NCBI GenBank assembly: GCA_002309475.1
Contig: DBXJ01000003.1
Span: 1-32,939 of the forward strand
Direction of reading: 5' to 3'
Length of the DNA: 32,939 nt
Origin: Bacteroidales bacterium UBA1215
Lineage (GTDB): Bacteria > Bacteroidota > Bacteroidia > Bacteroidales > WCHB1-69
The notes beneath the pieces are model-generated. The model saw only the letters and a program-made list of their open reading frames with translations, had not been told where the DNA came from and searched no databases. The position numbers were made by a program, and so were the translations under genes. How positions within the stretch are numbered: position 1 is the stretch's first letter; each line of letters opens with the position of its first letter. This document shows, piece after piece, positions 31,736 through 32,939 of the stretch.

Positions 31736-32939
31736 TTTGATTAGATTTATTGGCTCTTTTACGTTCCAAATCGTTGAGAATGATTTTTCTTAAACGAAGT
31801 GACTTCGGTGTAACTTCCAAATATTCGTCTTCGGCAATATATTCCATATATTCTTCCAACGATAGTTTGACAGCCGGTGCCAGCACCATTTTTTCATCCG
31901 AGCCTGCAGCACGCATGTTGCTCAATTTTTTCGATTTGGTAACATTGATCACCAAGTCGTCTTGACGAATATGAATGCCGACCACTTGTCCTTCGTACAC
32001 TTGGTCCATGGGTTCGATAAAAAACTTGCCTCTGTCTTGCAGTTTGTCCAAGGCATAGGCATAAACGGTGCCGGTTTCCATAGCTATCAATGAGCCGGCA
32101 TGTCGGAGGGTGATGTCACCTTTCCACGGCTCAAAGTCTAAAAACCGGTGACTCATTACCGCTTCTCCTTCAGTGGCGGTAAGCATAAGGTTTCTTAATC
32201 CGATAATACCTCTTGAAGGGATGTGAAAATTGATACAAATTCTGTCGCCTTTGGTTTCTATGGTGGAAATTTCTCCTCTTCGGCGTGTTACCAAATCAAT
32301 AACTTTGCTGGAAAATTCTTCCGGTACCAACACCATCAACTCTTCAATAGGTTCGCATTTTTCTCCATTGATATTTTTGATAATAACTTTTGGTTGGCCT
32401 ACTTGTAATTCGTAGCCTTCACGTCTCATGGTTTCTATCAATATAGACAAGTGAAGTATGCCGCGACCATAGACAATATGTACATCGGGAGAGGAAGTTT
32501 CTTCCACCCGTAATGCCAAATTTTTCTCCAATTCTAATTTTAAACGGTCGTGGAGGTGGCGGGAGGTAACATATTTGCCTTCTTGTCCGTAGAAAGGAGA
32601 ATTGTTGATAGTGAACAACATACTCATAGTCGGCTCGTCCACCTTGATAGGTTTCAGGCCTTCAGGATTTTCATAATCAGCTACGGTGTCGCCGATTTCA
32701 AAGTCGTCTAAACCGAAAATGGCACAAATTTCCCCTTGTTCTACAGGATATTTTATTTTTTCTTTGCCTAAGCCTTCAAAAACATAAAGTTCTTTTACTT
32801 TTGCCTTGACAATATCTCCATTACGTTTTACTACCGATACATTTTGTCCTGCCTGCAAGGTGCCTCTAGTGAGTTTGCCGACGGCAATTCTGCCTACATA
32901 GGAAGAATAATCCAATGAAGATATCATCATTTGGGTGTT
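31722..32939 (-). CDS. typA: TypA/BipA ribosome-associated GTPase, N-terminal part beyond window
   Basis: These are the C-terminal 405 residues of the translational GTPase TypA/BipA, which helps 50S assembly and stress adaptation. The GTPase domain is missing because the frame runs open to the window edge. The visible parts are domain II (from SSLDYSSYVGRIAVGKLTRG), domain III (with LFTINNSPFYGQEGKYVTSRHL, a BipA signature) and domain V (RGEISTIETKGDRICINFHIPSRG). The BipA-specific C-terminal domain has MRAAGSDEKMVLAPAVKLSLE and the ending VTPKSLRLRKIILN. Full-length BipA is about 600 residues, so roughly 195 are missing. The M codons near 32930 are internal, not starts. It is the first visible gene of the typA-lipoprotein-mutS2 run. 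Confidence 0.96.
   Translation of the reverse strand, partial: NTQMMISSLDYSSYVGRIAVGKLTRGTLQAGQNVSVVKRNGDIVKAKVKELYVFEGLGKEKIKYPVEQGEICAIFGLDDFEIGDTVADYENPEGLKPIKVDEPTMSMLFTINNSPFYGQEGKYVTSRHLHDRLKLELEKNLALRVEETSSPDVHIVYGRGILHLSILIETMRREGYELQVGQPKVIIKNINGEKCEPIEELMVLVPEEFSSKVIDLVTRRRGEISTIETKGDRICINFHIPSRGIIGLRNLMLTATEGEAVMSHRFLDFEPWKGDITLRHAGSLIAMETGTVYAYALDKLQDRGKFFIEPMDQVYEGQVVGIHIRQDDLVINVTKSKKLSNMRAAGSDEKMVLAPAVKLSLEEYMEYIAEDEYLEVTPKSLRLRKIILNDLERKRANKSNQNADK

Overview
The window comes from a member of the Bacteroidota. It has low GC, no Shine-Dalgarno-like sites before its start codons, recurring TAnnTTTG -7 promoter boxes, secreted proteins ending in type IX secretion (T9SS) sorting domains of both types, a MoxR/DUF58/Bat cluster, and several lipoproteins of this phylum. 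The order within the phylum cannot be fixed from the sequence alone.

Layout. (1) 1-40: 3'-truncated initiator tRNA-Met on the minus strand. (2) 194-5992, plus strand: one long operon, moxR - DUF58 - BatD-like membrane protein - batA - cinA - yigZ. batB and the rest of the usual bat cluster are missing from this place, which cinA and yigZ occupy. (3) 5995-9146, minus strand: riboflavin synthase behind a large T9SS type B adhesin-like protein. (4) 9231-10151, plus: lipoprotein of unknown function. (5) 10153-18861, minus: a 2568-residue cyclic beta-1,2-glucan synthase-like enzyme (GT84 + GH189-like middle domain + GH94) followed by a membrane-anchored M23 peptidase. (6) 19102-20889, plus: an AT-rich accessory stretch with a T9SS type A protein, a small lipoprotein and an in-frame coding-like fragment after its stop. 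(7) 21014-22787, plus: TlpA-like thioredoxin and aat. (8) 22784-24043, minus: GT2 glycosyltransferase and a small membrane protein. (9) 24174-25292, plus: serine hydrolase of the beta-lactamase class C family. (10) 25347-27644, plus: rpsA with its own promoter, a structured leader holding two hairpins, a Lys/Ala-rich tail and a strong terminator. (11) 27666-32939, minus: typA (5'-truncated by the window) - Ig-like lipoprotein - mutS2, with overlapping ends.

Together these are mostly housekeeping and envelope genes: protein N-end modification (aat), translation (rpsA, typA, tRNA-fMet), nucleic-acid and cofactor maintenance (mutS2, cinA, ribE), and cell-envelope functions (Bat cluster, glucan synthase, M23 peptidase, LPS-type glycosyltransferase, T9SS cargo). 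No CRISPR array, insertion sequence, integrase or phage gene was seen. No gene-free stretch exceeds about 255 bases. The points most worth a second look are the rpsA leader with a hairpin at the predicted 5' end and a GNRA hairpin just before the start codon; the giant glucan synthase paired with an M23 peptidase; the in-frame fragment after the 20188 lipoprotein; and three tail-to-tail gene pairs with essentially no spacer.
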